Source of the DNA: CAZJYI01 sp964550025 | GTDB lineage: Bacteria > Verrucomicrobiota > Kiritimatiellia > UBA8416 > CAYOBW01 | Direction: 5' to 3' | Length of the DNA: 10,128 bases | NCBI GenBank assembly: GCA_964550025.1 | Contig: CAZJYI010000266.1 | Location: 1 to 10,128 of the forward strand | Shown: positions 1 through 7,885 of the stretch, piece after piece | Layout: every line of letters starts with the position of its first letter | Position numbering within the stretch: the first letter of the stretch is position 1 | Notes under the pieces: model-generated | Database searches by the model: none | What the model was told of the DNA's origin: nothing | What the model saw: only the letters and a program-made list of their open reading frames with translations | Translations under genes and position numbers: made by a program

Positions 1-58
1 ACACAAAAGACCGCTCCACAGATCACAAAATCCGCGAAGCGGTTCCGTTCAACGTCCG

Positions 59-95
59 AAATGAGGCGCTGGCGTTTAGCCAGTAGCCTCGATTT
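59..95 (-). terminator. Hairpin just after the GH20-like gene, possible terminator
   Basis: The sequence forms an imperfect stem: AAAT/ATTT, GAGGC/GCCTC and CTGGC/GCCAG around a GTTTA loop, with small bulges. It abuts the stop codon of the minus-strand gene, which suits a transcript end. No clear U-tract follows directly. A second small hairpin (CCGC-TTC-GCGG on the minus strand, about 32-42) is followed by ATTTT and could be the actual intrinsic terminator. The structure is seen in the sequence; the terminator role is inferred. Confidence 0.4.
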
Positions 96-1810
96 CACTG
101 TTCGGCGGTAGTCCCGGACACAAGGTTTCCGAATCCTGGAAGAAGCCGATACTTCTTCTCCCACGTGGTATACATGATGCCCTGAGCAGTTCGGGTCCTT
201 CTGAGCGAGGATAGCCACTGCCGGGGATTCGTCAGGTCGTCGGCATCGTAGTAGGCCGCACCAGAGGTGCGAAACCCCCGCTCGGAAAAGAACCCCAGCG
301 ATTTATCCCTGATCTTGTGATACCAGCACATCATTATCAGATCCTTGGGCACATGCTTCCACGAGTCGGTAAAATCCCCCACGACACCATAGTAGTTGTC
401 GTGCGCATTGTGATTGGGATCGAGCATGTCGGACCAGATCAGAACCTCCATCTCGGGGTCCAGCCTCTTCAGAATCTTGTGCTGCTTAGTGATGCATTCA
501 CCCAGGATCTCAGCCATGGATTTGCCGCTTTGGTGACACAATTCACAGCCGCCGCCGTTGCGGATCTCATCCATGTCCAGCAGGAATTTCTTAAACGTGA
601 TCATCCTGTGCAGTTCTTTGGCCTGTTGCTCCCAGTACGCGTAGAGTTCTGGATTGGACATGCAAAGACTTACCTGTTTTCCCCAGGAGTGATGCACACC
701 AGGAATCTTGTAGCAGGACAGCACCAGCTCCTCGCCTTCCTTGATCGACGAAGCGCGCGGAATCCGGACAAACTTGAGCTGGCGGAGGCACCGGATCTCT
801 CCGAAATCGTTGCCTTCAACAAAGACCTTATCGCGGTCTTTGCTTCTGAGGCTCAAGGGAGTTCCCTGCCCGCGAGGAATGTCTGATAGATCGGCATATT
901 CGCAGAACTTGAGGTCATCGAGCCAGAACTTCCCTGACTTGCCACCCCAGATTCCGATGTAGATGATCACGGATTCTTCGCCCTTGTTAACGTAATCCAG
1001 CGAAGTCTCTGTCCAATCCTGGGTGGTCTTCACATTGGGATGCATGTCGGTCAGGGATCGACCGTCAGCATAAACCATGGCTTTAAGCCCGGAGACAGGC
1101 TGTAGGTCTTCGGTTCTGATCTTCAATGTGAGACGGTACATCCGTCCCGGTGTGACTGTGACCTTCTGGTTGATCCTGCCATGACCGCGTTCGCTCGCAC
1201 CAAAGTTCTCGAACCGGATCGAGCTCTTTCCGGAATTCGCACGCGAGTCCACGAATGAGATCTCTCCGGGTTGATCGTGAAATCCGTATCCCTTGAACCG
1301 GTTGTTCGTGTGCTCCTCCAGATCTCCGTTCTTCAGAAGGTTTGCGGATGGAGCCGGAACGATTCTTCCTCCTTCTGCCTTCAGTGAGACGGTTGCGGGC
1401 AAGGCAGCCGCGAAGCTGCGGTCATGTCCCAAGGCGCCGCCGCCGTATCCCACGGAGAGGCCGGTTGGGATCAGTTCGATCTGCTTCTTCTCGCAATAGG
1501 CAGCGAGTTCTTTCAGCAGGGCCACATCCCTCTCTTTCCAGCGTGTAATGCTGTCCAGCCCGAATGAGGAGAGGACCATACCGTTGAGTCCATGATCCGC
1601 GCCGACATCGATGAGAGACTCGATGTCCTCAACACCCTTGCGATTGCGTCCGTATCCGAAGGAGAAGAACCAGCGGTGTTTCAGTTGTCTGCTGTTCTGT
1701 TCTCGATGCGTGGGATCTCTGTGCTGCCCAAGGCAAACCGTGGCAGTAGCGAGAATGCACACTATCGGGATCAACACGCTTCTCAGGGCCTTTCTTATCG
1801 TGTATCTCAT
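95..1810 (-). CDS. Secreted GH20-like glycoside hydrolase with inserted jelly-roll carbohydrate-binding domain
   Basis: This encodes a 571-residue exported protein, probably a glycosidase. Residues 1-28 form a signal peptide (basic start, hydrophobic core, ending near TVCLGQ). Residues about 30-150 read like the first strands of a TIM barrel (HRWFFSFGYG; NGMVLSS; IELIPTG). Residues about 157-300 look like a CBM4/9-type jelly roll: it opens with NLLKNGDLEE and closes with FWLDDLKF. The barrel then resumes, with a D412-M-D414-E415 segment (LLDMDEIRNGG) resembling the Asp-Glu dyad of GH20, and later VLIWSDML and GIMYTTWEK. The ATG at 1810 is preferred because AGGACGGG lies 5' of it and the signal peptide begins there; an in-frame GTG at 1831 would add seven polar residues. 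The preceding gene is 118 bases away with a hairpin between, so co-transcription is uncertain. The substrate cannot be told from the sequence. The GH20 assignment rests on motif and layout only. Confidence 0.7.
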   Translation of the reverse strand: MRYTIRKALRSVLIPIVCILATATVCLGQHRDPTHREQNSRQLKHRWFFSFGYGRNRKGVEDIESLIDVGADHGLNGMVLSSFGLDSITRWKERDVALLKELAAYCEKKQIELIPTGLSVGYGGGALGHDRSFAAALPATVSLKAEGGRIVPAPSANLLKNGDLEEHTNNRFKGYGFHDQPGEISFVDSRANSGKSSIRFENFGASERGHGRINQKVTVTPGRMYRLTLKIRTEDLQPVSGLKAMVYADGRSLTDMHPNVKTTQDWTETSLDYVNKGEESVIIYIGIWGGKSGKFWLDDLKFCEYADLSDIPRGQGTPLSLRSKDRDKVFVEGNDFGEIRCLRQLKFVRIPRASSIKEGEELVLSCYKIPGVHHSWGKQVSLCMSNPELYAYWEQQAKELHRMITFKKFLLDMDEIRNGGGCELCHQSGKSMAEILGECITKQHKILKRLDPEMEVLIWSDMLDPNHNAHDNYYGVVGDFTDSWKHVPKDLIMMCWYHKIRDKSLGFFSERGFRTSGAAYYDADDLTNPRQWLSSLRRTRTAQGIMYTTWEKKYRLLPGFGNLVSGTTAEQ

Positions 1811-1854
1811 ATAGTCATCCCGTCCTGTCACGCCGAACGATCAGAATGACCGGA

Positions 1855-1886
1855 CCAGTGCAGCCGCGTCCGCGCGGCTGTACTGG
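1855..1886. repeat. 14-bp hairpin with TCCG loop after the giant protease gene
   Basis: The arms 1855-1868 and 1873-1886 pair over 14 bp with one G-T wobble around a TCCG loop. It lies 43 bases past the stop of the giant minus-strand gene and 45 bases before the next gene's start. It has no U-tract on either strand, so it is not a classical intrinsic terminator. Its core CCGCGTCCGCGC recurs exactly in the hairpin at 7508-7555, in the same orientation, which suggests a dispersed palindromic repeat family. It could still attenuate transcription or protect the 3' end of an mRNA. Confidence 0.6.
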
Positions 1887-1928
1887 GTACGAGTCAATTC
1901 TCTTGTTCGCGGACTCGCAGTTGTCTCC

Positions 1929-4900
1929 CTATCTGCTTGCGCGGATTCGATAGTAGCTCTGCCGACCTACGCCCAGATTGTCTGTGCCCGTAGCTACGGT
2001 TGGTGTCGGAGGATGATTGGTCAGGACTGCCTGCCATTGTGGCGCGGGCGACGTGAGGTCGTCACAGCGCTCCAAGGTCTGGGTGGCAGTAGCCCCTCCG
2101 CGCCATTGCACGAACAGGATGCCGTTTGAGACGCTCACTGCGTCGATCCTCAGGCAAGAATCCCCGTTTGTCGGGATCGTGTCCGCGATCCACTCATGGT
2201 GGTTTGGCATGGAGTCATCATCGGGATCCGACGCGCTGTCGTCTGACAGAAGATCGAGTCCGAACTCTGCCTCCCATCCGTCCGGCATGCCGTCCCCATC
2301 TGTATCGACACCAGGATGCGCAGATTCGTATGCGCCCATGTCGTACTGGGCCGAGGTACTCGCATCGCCATCCAGGGGCCGTGGTACGAGAACGATGTCT
2401 ACGGAGGGAGCCCCGCTGGCTGTGGCTGCGTCAATGCAAGGGGAATTGAGCGAGAGTCGGTAGTCACCCGACCCCATAAACAACGGATCAGCAGTGATGT
2501 TTCCGCTCCCGGTGACTTCGCCAGCCGTACATGAGTAGGAGACGGACCGGCGCGTACTGCTGCCGTAGATGTTGCTTGTGCCATTCGAGACAATGATGGA
2601 GTTGACGACCGTACCTCCCCCGTTAGAGTAGGTGTAGAGTCCTGTGTTGTTGTCCACTACTGTGCAATTGCGCATGGTTCCCATTCCGTAATTCAAACTG
2701 CAATACATCGATACTCCGCCACCCCATCTGCTGGCTGTGTTGCTTACCACGAGGCAGTTTTCGGCAAGACCGGAGCCATAGAACATGATTCCACCGCCAT
2801 CGTAGAGGGTAGAATTACCGTGAATGTAGCACCGCCGAATAGTGCCTCCGCGCCGGAATGCAACGCCACCTCCGGAGCAATTCAGAGTGGAATTACCCAT
2901 GATCTCACAGTCTTCGACCACTGCCGAAGAGTCAGTTCCGAAGCAGACCCCTCCGCCCCCTGCACTTAGGGGGTTGAACTGCGTTGCCGTGCATCCCGTC
3001 ACCGTACACTTGCGCAAGACACCGGCCTGGCAATGTACACCGCCTGCATTGCCAGCCCTTCCGTTGCGGATCGTGAATCCCTCCGCAACCGCGCCAATGG
3101 CGTTGAGGTGCAGGCAGCGGACTTGGTTACCACCATCAAGTACGGTCGACGTCGCCCCTGATCTGCTTCGAACCGTTATGGCCTTGTCGATCTCAACGGG
3201 CGAAGTGAGTATGTACGCCCCATCATCAATGAGGACAGTATCGCCGTTCTCGGCGACGTCTGTGGCGTCGTGTATGTTGGTTGCTGCGTCGGGCCAAGTG
3301 GTGTAAGGGAACCGATGGAGGCCGGTTGGCGAGACGTAATGGATGTCATCCATGGATTCGACGGATATGTAGTCAGACAGAAGCGCAGGAGATGTATAAT
3401 CTCCGACGGCATTGCTGATAGTGAGGCCGACTGTGTATGTTCCGGGAGTCCAGTACGTATTTGTCACGACCCTGGCATCGAGACCAGAGAAGTCAATGTG
3501 ACTATCACCGTCGAAATCCCAGGCGAAGAAGAGGTTCCCTGCGATGCCTGGGTCTTGCGCGCTGAAGACAACTGGAAGAGGAGCGTCACCGGCAAGCGGT
3601 GTCCCGGAGAAAACCGGCGACGAAACGGAGACCAGGTTCGACCTGATCGCCAAAGCCGTTTCGCCCAAGGTATTGCTGACAAGCAATGCCGCCGAGTATG
3701 ATCCGTTGGTCCAGAACACATTAGTCTGGACGACCAGGTTCATGCCTGCCGAGTCGACTTCACCATCGTTGTCGAAGTCCCAGGAGAAGTGACAACTCGA
3801 CGCGGGTTGCCCGTCGACTTGTGGCTGGAATACGGCGGCCAAGGGGCCTGTGCCTGATGATGGCGATGCAGCGAAGCTACAACTGAAATCACTCGCCCCC
3901 GGACGTTCATATGCCCCCATGTCCCAACGATTGTCGCCATTGCCATTCCCGTCTTGGGGCCGGGAAACGCCGTCCAGGTCGTTGGTCAGCGCTGGCATAT
4001 CCATCCCCGAGTCCACGCACGGCGATGCCGGCGTCAGGCGGTAGTCGCCGCCAATTCTGTCAACAAGCCCTGGGGCTTCCGCGGTATTGCCTGTTCCCGC
4101 CCGTGCTGGCGTCGTGCAGCAGTAGGTGTATGAGCCGCCGCCGTCATTGTCGTAGTTAGCTCCGTGCGGTGCGGAGTTGAAGTAGCTGATCGTATTGCGG
4201 ATCGTGCCTCCTGACTGACAGTAGATCCCGCCCCCCCACCAGTAGCAGGAGTTGTCTGCTACAGTGCAGTTTTCCACGACGCTGCCAGAGCCGACATAGA
4301 CACCTCCCCCTTTCCAGCCTACCGAGTTGCCGGTGACAAGACTGTTCTGCAGGAGTCCCCCGCCTTGGTTAAGGCATACGCCACCACCCCAGGTTTCCGC
4401 GTAGTTGTTGTCGTAGATTCTACACTCCCGAATGGTTCCTCCTTGGTTGCAGTAAGCGCCGCTCCCCAAGTAGGCAGTGTTCTTGGTGATGTCGCACCGT
4501 TCCACGAGGCCACCTCCGTTGCAGTGGATGCCTCCGCCGCGATGGCCGGCGACTGTGTTGGATGCAATCAGGGAATCAGTGATCGATCCGGAGAGGGAGA
4601 CGTAGACGCCGCCGCCACCATCCGCAGGGCGGCCAGACACGGCACTATTGCCGATGACTTGGGAGTTCTCCACGGTTCCACCGTCGTTGCAGAGTACTCC
4701 GCCACCGGATTTCGTCGCGCTGTTAGCGAATACCTCGCAACTGTCGATTTCTCCGCCGTTTCCACAATGGATGCCGCCGGCGTACTTGGCGGAATTGCCC
4801 ACGACAAGTGAATCCCTGACTGTGCCTCCGAAGACGAAATGGACCCCGCCGCCGTATGTCACGGCGGTGTTGTTCGAGACTATGCAGTTGTCAATCAGCC

Positions 4901-7481
4901 CATCCGATTCGCATGTAATCCCCCCGCCAAGGGAAGACGTGTTGTTGCTGACGACGGTGCAGTTGCGAAGCGCGCCGGACGTCAGGTAGACCCCGCCACC
5001 GGATGTTACCCCGCCACCGTTCCGGATCGTGATGTCCCTCACAATGGCACCGGCATCATCAATGAGCAGGCAACGATTGGAATCGCGGCCGTCGATGAAG
5101 ACCGCATCCGGACCATTTGCCCCGCGCACCGTGATCGCCTTCCGGACACTCAGTTCGCCGGGCAGCAGATACGTTCCATCCCCGATCAAAACGGTTCTGT
5201 CCAGTTCAGCCAGGTCGATAGCATCCTGTATATTGGTCGCCGCGGTTTCCCAAGTCGAGTAGGGGGGTGCATTGGAGCCGTTCGGCGAGACATAGTAGAA
5301 TCCGGACTGCTCACTCACCCCGAATGTGAACGGATGCGGCGGGGGGGTGTAGGCAGAGTCGTTCGTGAATGCCCCCCCCAGTGGATAGGTGATGGAATTG
5401 GACTGCGCGCTCACGTCGCACGCCCCGAAGAAGTAGCTGACCGTCGATTCAAACGGGACGGGCGCGATCTCGAAAACGTAGACCGCATTGCTTGGCCCAT
5501 CCGTATCGTTAACGCTCGTCCATGCCCCGTTGTCAACACGATAGAAGAGGGTCGGCTGCGAACTGCCGCCGGCAAGTCCGGAAGAATCAGATATGTCAGC
5601 CGCAACGTAGAACGGCCCGGTATTTGTCTGCCATCCCACCGGCGTATGGGCGATGCGAGGCAATTGCACGTCCTGTCCCTGTCTGGCCTGTAGCACTCGA
5701 TGGGCATTGAGTCTCCCGAACCCCATTTCCGGATCCCAGTATCCATCGCCTCGGAGTGACGTGTAGCGATAGCCGCCTACGCGTTCTGCGCTTTGCCTGA
5801 GTATGCTGACCACCTCTTCCTGTGTCAGGTTGTTGTCAACGGAAAGGAGCAACGCGGCGATGCCCCCAGCGATGGGTGTGGAAGCCGACGTTCCCGCAAA
5901 ACGGTACGTGTAGTCGCCTGGATCATGTCCGTCAGAACCAAGCAGGTCGGTAGTGCAGATCTTCACGCCCGGTGCAACGCAATCCAGGTGGCTGCCGTAG
6001 TCGGAGCCCCAGTGCGTCTCCCCATCAACCGAGCCGGGCGACTTGCGCTCGTCCGCGGGTGAGGACGCGCCGACTGTCAGCACGGGTTCGTAGATTGCAG
6101 GGAAGTGGCGTATTGTGCTGTTCTCGTTGCCGGCTGACACAACCACAACGCAACCTTTGCCCTCCCTGCCGTTTTGCAGGGCATGGTCGATCGCGTCTGA
6201 CAGAGCACCCCCTCCATCACTAATCGCCCACGAGCAGTTGATGACAGACGCACCGTTTGAGACCGCCCATTGGATGCTATCGACCGCCCATGCTGTCTCT
6301 GTTGACGACTCATTGGTGTATGCAACCGTCATCCTGACCGGCATGATCTTGACGCCTGGGGCAACTCCGCCGCCGCCGATGCCGTTATCTGTAGTCGCTG
6401 CGATGATTCCGGCGATGCAAGTTCCGTGGTAGCGGCCGGGTTGGGGACTGGGATCGCTATCGCCGTCTGCGGCATCATACCATGTGTTCGACGGAGACAG
6501 ACTGTTGACCAGATCCGGGTGTGTTGTCTGAACGCCGTCGTCCAGCACAGCGACCACAACGTCGGATGCGCCGTTTGTGATGTTCCATGCTTCCGGAGCA
6601 TCGATGTCGGCGTCGGGGATGATCCCTGGCACGGGATCAGGAAGGACTTGGCCGGTGTTCTCCAAGTGCCACTGGTTCGCATACAACGGATCGGCGCTCG
6701 TTGTTCTTACGACCATCACCCAGTTCGGCTCCGCATATACGACATCGGCCCTTGAGTGGAGAGCAGTTCTTAAAGAAGGAATCGTCTGGATTCTGTCGAC
6801 TCCGAACTCGAGTAAGAAGAGATTCTTCTCCGGGATCAGGGGCCTCGCGGCGACGGATCCGAAAGCCTTTGACATCCGGAGTGCCTCCGCCACGGAGACG
6901 GTATCGGCAAACCGTACCACCAGCGAGGAAGTGAACATTTGCTCGACACCGGTTTCGCCATAGACGGGCAGCTCGAGGGCCGCTCCGCTTGCGACAATCT
7001 CCTCTATATCAGTAGAAGCTGGGACCAAGACATATCTGCCGTGAAGGATGCGCGACTTCGGAGGTGCGATCTCCGCAGTTCGAGCCGGATCGAGCACAAA
7101 GAGACAGGTCCAGTCCTCGTTCTCTTGTAGTAGGGGCACGGACCGCGCCGGGGCTCCAAGTGACTCATCATCGAGTGCGAACCTGCTGAGGACCTTCCAG
7201 TTGGGCAGAGAAACACGCGTTCGATTCGTCAGTGGCTCGGCAACTCCCTGTTGTGGCGGATCCGAACGCTTGGGGCTCCTGGCACCAGATCCATCGTCGA
7301 CGACGGGCAGTCTTCCTTCTGGCTGCTGTGTCTGAGAAGACGAAGTTGCTTCGGGTTCCGCACGAGAGAACGCGTCTACCTCGTGATGAGCCCTGATGCT
7401 TAGCATGACGGCGACAAATACGAGGACTACTCCGGAAATGAGAATCGCCTTTTGCCGACAAGTGAGGCTTTTCTTCTGCAT
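1929..7481 (-). CDS. Giant secreted subtilisin-family (S8) protease with two beta-helix modules and PKD domains
   Basis: This encodes 1850 residues. Residues about 11-28 are a hydrophobic signal or anchor segment. Residues about 175-263 resemble a subtilase propeptide. The S8 domain runs from about 264 to 600, with catalytic D314 (VLDDGV), H352 (HGTCIAG), oxyanion N452 (SAGNENS) and S532 (GTSASTP), all intact. An Ig-like linker starts near 606. Module 1 (728-1195) has a YVSPNG start, about 11 glycine-rich coils (GGGV/GGGI, roughly 24 residues each) and an anchor-Q-like end (SPCVDSG...WDMGAYE). Two PKD domains follow (about 1198-1378, each with WDFD). Module 2 (1380-1725) repeats the plan with about six coils. 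An Asp-rich Ca-binding-type repeat begins at 1726 (DTDGDGMPDG), and a C-terminal domain ends YYRIRAS, as in many PVC exoproteins. AAAGGA lies 8 bases before the ATG. An adhesive, polymer-binding surface protease is inferred; the target is unknown. Confidence 0.9.
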   Translation of the reverse strand: MQKKSLTCRQKAILISGVVLVFVAVMLSIRAHHEVDAFSRAEPEATSSSQTQQPEGRLPVVDDGSGARSPKRSDPPQQGVAEPLTNRTRVSLPNWKVLSRFALDDESLGAPARSVPLLQENEDWTCLFVLDPARTAEIAPPKSRILHGRYVLVPASTDIEEIVASGAALELPVYGETGVEQMFTSSLVVRFADTVSVAEALRMSKAFGSVAARPLIPEKNLFLLEFGVDRIQTIPSLRTALHSRADVVYAEPNWVMVVRTTSADPLYANQWHLENTGQVLPDPVPGIIPDADIDAPEAWNITNGASDVVVAVLDDGVQTTHPDLVNSLSPSNTWYDAADGDSDPSPQPGRYHGTCIAGIIAATTDNGIGGGGVAPGVKIMPVRMTVAYTNESSTETAWAVDSIQWAVSNGASVINCSWAISDGGGALSDAIDHALQNGREGKGCVVVVSAGNENSTIRHFPAIYEPVLTVGASSPADERKSPGSVDGETHWGSDYGSHLDCVAPGVKICTTDLLGSDGHDPGDYTYRFAGTSASTPIAGGIAALLLSVDNNLTQEEVVSILRQSAERVGGYRYTSLRGDGYWDPEMGFGRLNAHRVLQARQGQDVQLPRIAHTPVGWQTNTGPFYVAADISDSSGLAGGSSQPTLFYRVDNGAWTSVNDTDGPSNAVYVFEIAPVPFESTVSYFFGACDVSAQSNSITYPLGGAFTNDSAYTPPPHPFTFGVSEQSGFYYVSPNGSNAPPYSTWETAATNIQDAIDLAELDRTVLIGDGTYLLPGELSVRKAITVRGANGPDAVFIDGRDSNRCLLIDDAGAIVRDITIRNGGGVTSGGGVYLTSGALRNCTVVSNNTSSLGGGITCESDGLIDNCIVSNNTAVTYGGGVHFVFGGTVRDSLVVGNSAKYAGGIHCGNGGEIDSCEVFANSATKSGGGVLCNDGGTVENSQVIGNSAVSGRPADGGGGVYVSLSGSITDSLIASNTVAGHRGGGIHCNGGGLVERCDITKNTAYLGSGAYCNQGGTIRECRIYDNNYAETWGGGVCLNQGGGLLQNSLVTGNSVGWKGGGVYVGSGSVVENCTVADNSCYWWGGGIYCQSGGTIRNTISYFNSAPHGANYDNDGGGSYTYCCTTPARAGTGNTAEAPGLVDRIGGDYRLTPASPCVDSGMDMPALTNDLDGVSRPQDGNGNGDNRWDMGAYERPGASDFSCSFAASPSSGTGPLAAVFQPQVDGQPASSCHFSWDFDNDGEVDSAGMNLVVQTNVFWTNGSYSAALLVSNTLGETALAIRSNLVSVSSPVFSGTPLAGDAPLPVVFSAQDPGIAGNLFFAWDFDGDSHIDFSGLDARVVTNTYWTPGTYTVGLTISNAVGDYTSPALLSDYISVESMDDIHYVSPTGLHRFPYTTWPDAATNIHDATDVAENGDTVLIDDGAYILTSPVEIDKAITVRSRSGATSTVLDGGNQVRCLHLNAIGAVAEGFTIRNGRAGNAGGVHCQAGVLRKCTVTGCTATQFNPLSAGGGGVCFGTDSSAVVEDCEIMGNSTLNCSGGGVAFRRGGTIRRCYIHGNSTLYDGGGIMFYGSGLAENCLVVSNTASRWGGGVSMYCSLNYGMGTMRNCTVVDNNTGLYTYSNGGGTVVNSIIVSNGTSNIYGSSTRRSVSYSCTAGEVTGSGNITADPLFMGSGDYRLSLNSPCIDAATASGAPSVDIVLVPRPLDGDASTSAQYDMGAYESAHPGVDTDGDGMPDGWEAEFGLDLLSDDSASDPDDDSMPNHHEWIADTIPTNGDSCLRIDAVSVSNGILFVQWRGGATATQTLERCDDLTSPAPQWQAVLTNHPPTPTVATGTDNLGVGRQSYYRIRASR
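2307..3344 (-). repeat. Coding duplication, beta-helix module 2 (residues 1380-1725)
   Basis: This stretch encodes the second copy of a module found at 3897-5300. Both copies open with YVSP(N/T)G, PY(S/T)TW and AATNI, continue through TVLI.DG.Y and KAITVR, then glycine-rich coils, and end in (D/S)YRL..SPC(V/I)D and DMGAYE. This copy has about six coils and is shorter. It is an internal duplication at protein level; the DNA has diverged. Confidence 0.8.
3897..5300 (-). repeat. Coding duplication, beta-helix module 1 (residues 728-1195)
   Basis: This is the longer first copy of the beta-helix module, with about eleven consecutive coils of roughly 24 residues (about 4120-5022). Coils begin GGG(V/I) and carry an N-(S/T)-x strand end such as VSNNTA or VGNSA. 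Several coils place a Cys at the same two positions (GGIHC..GG.I.SC, GGITC..GLIDNC, GGIHCNGGGLVERC), which would stack cysteines along the helix. The repeats account for the periodic GCCACC-rich pattern seen in the plus-strand DNA. Confidence 0.8.
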
Positions 7482-7489
7482 TCTCTGAG

Positions 7490-7495
7490 TCCTTT
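7490..7495 (-). promoter_or_regulatory. Ribosome binding site of the giant protease gene
   Basis: AAAGGA on the minus strand lies 8 bases before the ATG at 7481. The ATG is also followed directly by a basic stretch and a hydrophobic segment, so this start is well supported. Confidence 0.7.
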
Positions 7496-7507
7496 CGCGA
7501 ACGTGGT

Positions 7508-7555
7508 CCTGAGCCTGCTCAGACCGCGTCCGCGCTGTCTGAGCTAGGCTCCAGG
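7508..7555. repeat. About 20-bp hairpin with TCCG loop upstream of the giant protease gene
   Basis: The arms read CCT-GAGCCT-GCTCAGAC-c-GCG on the left and the complement on the right, with a TCCG loop at 7529-7532, one mismatch and two single-base bulges. It ends 26 bases upstream of the protease start, inside the probable 5' leader. The core CCGCGTCCGCGC is identical to that of the hairpin at 1855-1886, while the outer stems differ in sequence. This fits a repeat family conserved by structure, or a leader regulatory hairpin. The pairing is read directly; the role is unknown. Confidence 0.65.
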
Positions 7556-7566
7556 TGCCTTATAGG

Positions 7567-7642
7567 ACAACCAGACTTATCAAGCAGGCAGGGCGGCGGG
7601 CCACCCGCAGCCCAGAGCCCTGCCTGTTGGCAAGTCTGTTGT
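7567..7642. repeat. 76-nt imperfect palindrome at the left end of the IS110 remnant
   Basis: The outer arms ACAA-c-CAGACTT and AAGTCTG-TTGT pair with one bulge. The inner arms CAGGCAGGGC (7585-7594) and GCCCTGCCTG (7617-7626) pair perfectly, and an apical GCGGG-CCA-CCCGC hairpin sits on top. It resembles a REP-type palindrome. Several IS110 relatives, including IS621, insert at REP palindromes, so this could be the target site or part of the element's left end. Which of the two it is cannot be decided here. Confidence 0.5.
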
Positions 7643-7666
7643 GGCCGCGATTCATCATGTTTGCTA

Positions 7667-7830
7667 CGATCAAATCGAAGGACACGCACCGCCCCGGTAC
7701 GAATTTGCACTTGGACACGCTGCAACGTGTCAAACAAGCCGTTCGACCGGGGACGGTGCGCTTCGGCTCGACAACGAATTCTCAGATGTCGATGCCAACA
7801 CGTCTCGACTATAAGTGCTTCGCAGAGCCG
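7667..7830 (+). ncRNA. Candidate IS110 bridge RNA (orphan)
   Basis: Immediately upstream of the truncated IS110 recombinase lie three structures in the order described for bridge RNAs of the IS110 group. First is a small 5' stem-loop (CGAT-CAA-ATCG, 7667-7677). Next is a strong stem-loop (7685-7698 with 7746-7760: CGCACCG-CCCCGGT against ACCGGGG-a-CGGTGCG) that opens into an internal loop of about 15 and 14 bases beneath a GACACG-CTGCAA-CGTGTC cap. Third is a looser stem-loop closed by CGGCTC/GAGCCG (7764-7769 with 7825-7830). The total of about 164 bases is close to known bridge RNA length. Known biology: such RNAs pair target and donor DNA through the two internal loops. The ends, loop roles and expression are inferred. 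Confidence 0.5.
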
Positions 7831-7871
7831 GGGCCAGCGTGTTCTTCAGAAAGGTCTCACAACCCGAAACG

Positions 7872-7880
7872 AAAGGAGGA
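7872..7880 (+). promoter_or_regulatory. Strong ribosome binding site of the IS110 recombinase
   Basis: AAAGGAGGA lies 5 bases before the ATG at 7886 and fixes this start. In-frame upstream start codons would read through the structured non-coding segment. Confidence 0.75.
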
Positions 7881-7885
7881 CACGC

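Noticed and set aside
1811..1831. GTG start for the GH20-like gene
   Set aside because: The ATG at 1810 has a purine-rich site in front and starts the signal peptide directly; the extra residues are polar and acidic.
2700..5022. Periodic DNA that at first glance resembles a CRISPR or tandem array
   Set aside because: The period follows degenerate protein coils of varied length, with no exact repeats or unique spacers; it is beta-helix coding sequence.
2017..7335. Many plus-strand open frames across the giant protease gene, the longest at 4839-5693
   Set aside because: They are antisense to a clear 1850-residue protein with intact domains, are repetitive only because of the beta-helix coils, and show no recognisable motifs.
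7557..7590. Possible promoter of the protease gene (TATAAG on the minus strand with TTGATA upstream)
   Set aside because: The spacing is only 13 bases and no better -35 is visible, so it is not supported.
7661..7885. Longer recombinase starting at 7661
   Set aside because: This part lies in the structured non-coding leader and shows no homology; AAAGGAGGA fixes the ATG at 7886.
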